Shown one piece after another: positions 60,981-64,000 of a stretch of 64,000 nt of DNA (positions are counted from its first letter, which is position 1; each line of letters opens with the position of its first letter). Below the pieces are notes generated by a model that ran no database searches, had not been told where the DNA came from, and saw only the letters and a program-made list of their open reading frames with translations. Both the position numbers and the translations under genes were made by a program. The stretch is taken from the NCBI RefSeq assembly GCF_032854445.1, contig NC_088295.1, forward strand, positions 64,463,249 through 64,527,248. Direction: 5' to 3'. The stretch comes from Liolophura sinensis (Eukaryota; Mollusca; Polyplacophora; Chitonida; Chitonidae).

Positions 60981-63299
60981 CTGATCCTCTCTGATGGGCA
61001 TAAGTGTGTTAAAGTAGTCATACGTAAGACTATACATAAAGAGAATAATATACACTATTATTATTGTGAGCTGATAATCAAATATTCTCTGATAAGCATT
61101 AATTCACATTCCTGTTTCATTTACAGTCAGCCAGACAATAAAACTGGTAATGTCCCTTCAGCTAATGAGAGTGAACAGGTCAAATATCATCTCTTGAAAA
61201 GGAACATACATGTTTAAACAAAGTATTTTCACTTCAGTCAATTAAATTTCTGGCAACAAAACCTGTTCAATAATCACCTGACTATACCTTAGCAGTAAAA
61301 TCCATTAATATTGAACCACAATTCGTTTTTCTTAAAGGAGTACATGTACCTGAGGTAAAACATACAGACAAATTACACACTTAGTGAGAGGACATGACTG
61401 TTTGCCTGAATGTACATCAATAAATAATGCAGCTCTCAACATGTCATTAGAGTGGGCAAGAGATCGACACACAGGTGTTGAAATACTTAAGTACTGCCTC
61501 GTTAGGGTTATCAGCAAAGCGAACAAAAAGCTATTTCCCCTCATTAGAGTGATACACTTGACTAACCATACGAGCTGTCGTATGTCATGGCCAATCAGCA
61601 TCAATGGTTACAACCAGCCACTAGGCAGATGTATAGGAATATATATATGTGTATAATTTAATATAATTCTGTCCACTATACATTCTATCTCCTGTCTGCA
61701 ATTCCAGGTAGCACTAAAGGGTTATGTGTTAACAGGACATAGTGAAGGTGTGACAAGGTTACAGGAGAATTGCCTCGCATATAGAACTTCTATCATTCCA
61801 CTGTGTGAACAAAGTCCTATTTTTCTTTTTCCACCAATACAATGAAATATCGGTTCAGTTCGAGTGAACTGATGGAGAAAGGAATTATGACCACACTGCA
61901 TGTTAAGGCAATAAGCGAAAAGAAATACAATGGAAAGTGTTGGATAAAAACATGTGCAGTGACTTGTACAGAAGCATCCGCTATACACTGATGCCAATTC
62001 AAATTAATTGATTTATTATTTGTGGTTGAACGCTTCAGAGTCACATTTCGTCTCTGGCTTTGACGCACAGCCACACAGCGAGTCCGTTAATTCTCATAGG
62101 GGAGATAATTAACTCTATGTTCAGTGTGCACGTATCATCCTAAGCCTAAATATACATGTAGGTACATGCTCGTATTTGTGGGTAATGTTCTCTGCACTGA
62201 TAAGACTCTCCGAGAAGGGTCAACATTTCAGGTAGTCTATTAAATGTAAAATTGTTTGATAATTTGTATGTCTCCTACACACAAAATTGCAATATAGTGA
62301 AAATTTTTCTCTTAACTGCTACATCGCAAAGACATGAAGCTTTTTACAGCTTGAATAATCATTAATATATCAACCCATAATCAGATTCCACAAAGCCATT
62401 TCTGACTTAAGTCATGAATTTGAACTGCTATCTTTAAGCTTATATTTTGGGTTTAGAAATTAAACGGTTGTCCACCTTATCATTGTTATCTTCAGAAAAA
62501 GTTGTCTAAATTTCAACTTACAGTACCACAAACTTACCATTAATGTGAAGGGGTTTTAAATTTCAACTGAAGTCACAAACAGCTTGGTGGAATCTGCCCA
62601 TATAGCTATCTAGAGAATATATATGGTCACGAGACAGAATGGTTGCCAGGGTTTAGTTACGACACTAGGTTATGTTGTGTATAATCAACATCAAATGACT
62701 TCATTTTACACTGATAATTTACATACTTGCATTTTGTAGGGATCTGTTTGATTATTTTACAAAGATCAGAAAGAATAAAATGACTACAAAACCATCATAA
62801 TATTCAACCTTTTTTCTGCCGTGTATTCAAGCCAGATATATTCCATTTATATATCCCATAAAACATGCATTCATTCCGGCCATCCCATGTTAATATCAAA
62901 TTTCATTCCCATACACAGCATTGTGATAGAATTTATGCGAGTCATGGATAAAATTACTCAATTTTTTTTATGCACTGTACCCCTTGGGTCCTATACGGTC
63001 TGTAGTTTGGGTCCCTGGGTGTGATGGGCAGCAAGGTTATACCCAGACTCAAAGGGGGCCTATATGGATGGCATTCCACACCCCTGTTATTCTATAGTTT
63101 GCCATAGGAGATATCACGAACCCAATATAATTAAATACTATAGATATAAATATTCCCAGACTTGAACACTCAGATATTATGAGCTTTACATAACATGACG
63201 TGACCTTCACCATGGGAAACCGGACCAGAACTTGTTGTAATGAAGTTAGTGACCACATATAAATTTAATTCTATGTGACAGGCTGTAGGGCTTGACCTT
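60981..63299. other. gene-less stretch
   Basis: Unique sequence. Overlapping antisense frames at 61332-61656 are shadows of each other with no recognised product. A segment near 62005-62090 (GGTTGAACGC) faintly recalls a SINE 3' end. Nothing firm. Confidence 0.45.
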
Positions 63300-64000
63300 T
63301 TTATTTCGCCCAGCCAGTTAGAAGCCAAAGTTCACAGCCACTGTACCCCATCTCTTTTGTTCTACTGTAGGATTAAAGGGCTTGTCACACAAGAACGTTC
63401 TCATGCTGTCTCACATGCAACTTAACAGGTTTGCTCAATGTCTTAATTGTGACGTGCAGTGATTTCCAAAGGATTTTGCTGACCAACACTGTGTAAGAGA
63501 ATTAGACTTGACTGTAGGACACAGCATTAAACAGCGTGCCTGAAAAAGCTTGCCATACAAATTAGGGAAGAGTACATTCTTCTTCGAACACTTTTAGAAG
63601 AGATTATAGTTATTTGTGATGCATGCATCCTGTTAGGGAATCCGTCCTGAAACATTAGGCCTTTTATGCACTTTTGTTTCATTCATGATCATTGAACTAT
63701 TCCTCTCATCTGCAGAATCTCATCCTTTTTGGCAGGAATGAACAAGATATTCTTTAGCACGCCAAACATGGGACTGGCTATTTGTTTACACTGCTACAGA
63801 CTGTAATGCACTTGCAGCCTTTATCACTTTACAACAACGCATGCATATCTGCACATCGGCAATCCAAAAGGTTCTCCTGCTGGAGTTTGCAATTTCCGCA
63901 ACCAGCTTCATATTGCGGCTGACTTGTGCAATGCAGCGGTGATCTATAGGAGTGGACCCCTTTCATCTCTGATCAAAGCCTGCCTTTCAGTTCTCTCCAG
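63300..64000. promoter_or_regulatory. possible non-coding regulatory block at window end
   Basis: More complex, less A+T-rich sequence to the window edge, with the perfect palindrome GATGCATGCATC at 63618-63629. Homeodomain- and forkhead-type cores are present (TTTATGCAC near 63663, TATTTGTTTACA near 63779). No frame of interest. It may continue beyond the window. Confidence 0.2.

Noticed and set aside
1-64000. Prokaryotic systems, CRISPR arrays, viral genes or toxin operons
   Set aside because: No dense coding, no ribosome-binding-site-led operons and no spacer-repeat arrays; SINEs with target-site duplications show that this is animal nuclear DNA.

Overview
This window reads as non-coding nuclear DNA of an animal, most likely a lophotrochozoan and probably a mollusc. 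It is A+T-rich (estimated by eye at about 62%), has no bacterial-style gene packing, and holds no long open frame that resembles a known protein. The taxonomic guess rests on its dispersed repeats: three groups of short tRNA-derived retroposons (SINEs) of the type widespread in bivalves and gastropods, including the element ending in TTGATTGGTGTTTTACGCCG. It is a recollection of repeat families, not a search result.

No complete gene can be supported. I see no rRNA or tRNA gene, no CRISPR array and no transposase or reverse transcriptase. The longest frame (minus strand, 51011-51574, 187 codons) has no recognisable domain, and its first ATG is supplied by a SINE tail. The best exon-like segment is 45416-45633 (+), which has an acceptor, an open frame and a donor in register, but its peptide is unrecognised. 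The window is therefore best read as intergenic or intronic.

Layout: 1.8-2.2 kb is a higher-order minisatellite built of 35- and 30-bp units. 2.75-3.34 kb is a 150-bp tandem repeat containing a 39-bp sub-repeat, broken by a 200-N assembly gap. 3.3-13.6 kb is mostly unique sequence with a few CpG-richer, enhancer-like blocks. SINEs lie at 13.7, 14.6, 16.2, 27.1, 31.7, 34.6, 35.7, 51.6, 53.5 and 58.2 kb; six have recognisable target-site duplications. A small terminal-inverted-repeat (MITE-like) family lies at 19.6, 26.4, 27.9 and 29.3 kb. 27.58-30.37 kb is a direct tandem duplication of about 1.39 kb. A roughly 285-bp core of it, including a palindromic POU-type site, is about 97% identical between copies, while other parts have drifted much further. 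43.5-43.85 kb is a strikingly CpG-dense block. Decayed minisatellites lie at 49.65-50.06 and 60.4-60.98 kb, and a strict 22-bp array at 50.32-50.50 kb.

Across the whole window the palindromic octamer TACATGTA occurs at least 22 times, roughly ten times the base-composition expectation. The strongest candidates for undescribed biology are the tandemly duplicated module, the MITE-like family, the SINE groups sharing one central domain behind different tRNA-like heads, and the CpG-dense block. The remaining enhancer-like blocks are inferences that need cross-species alignment.
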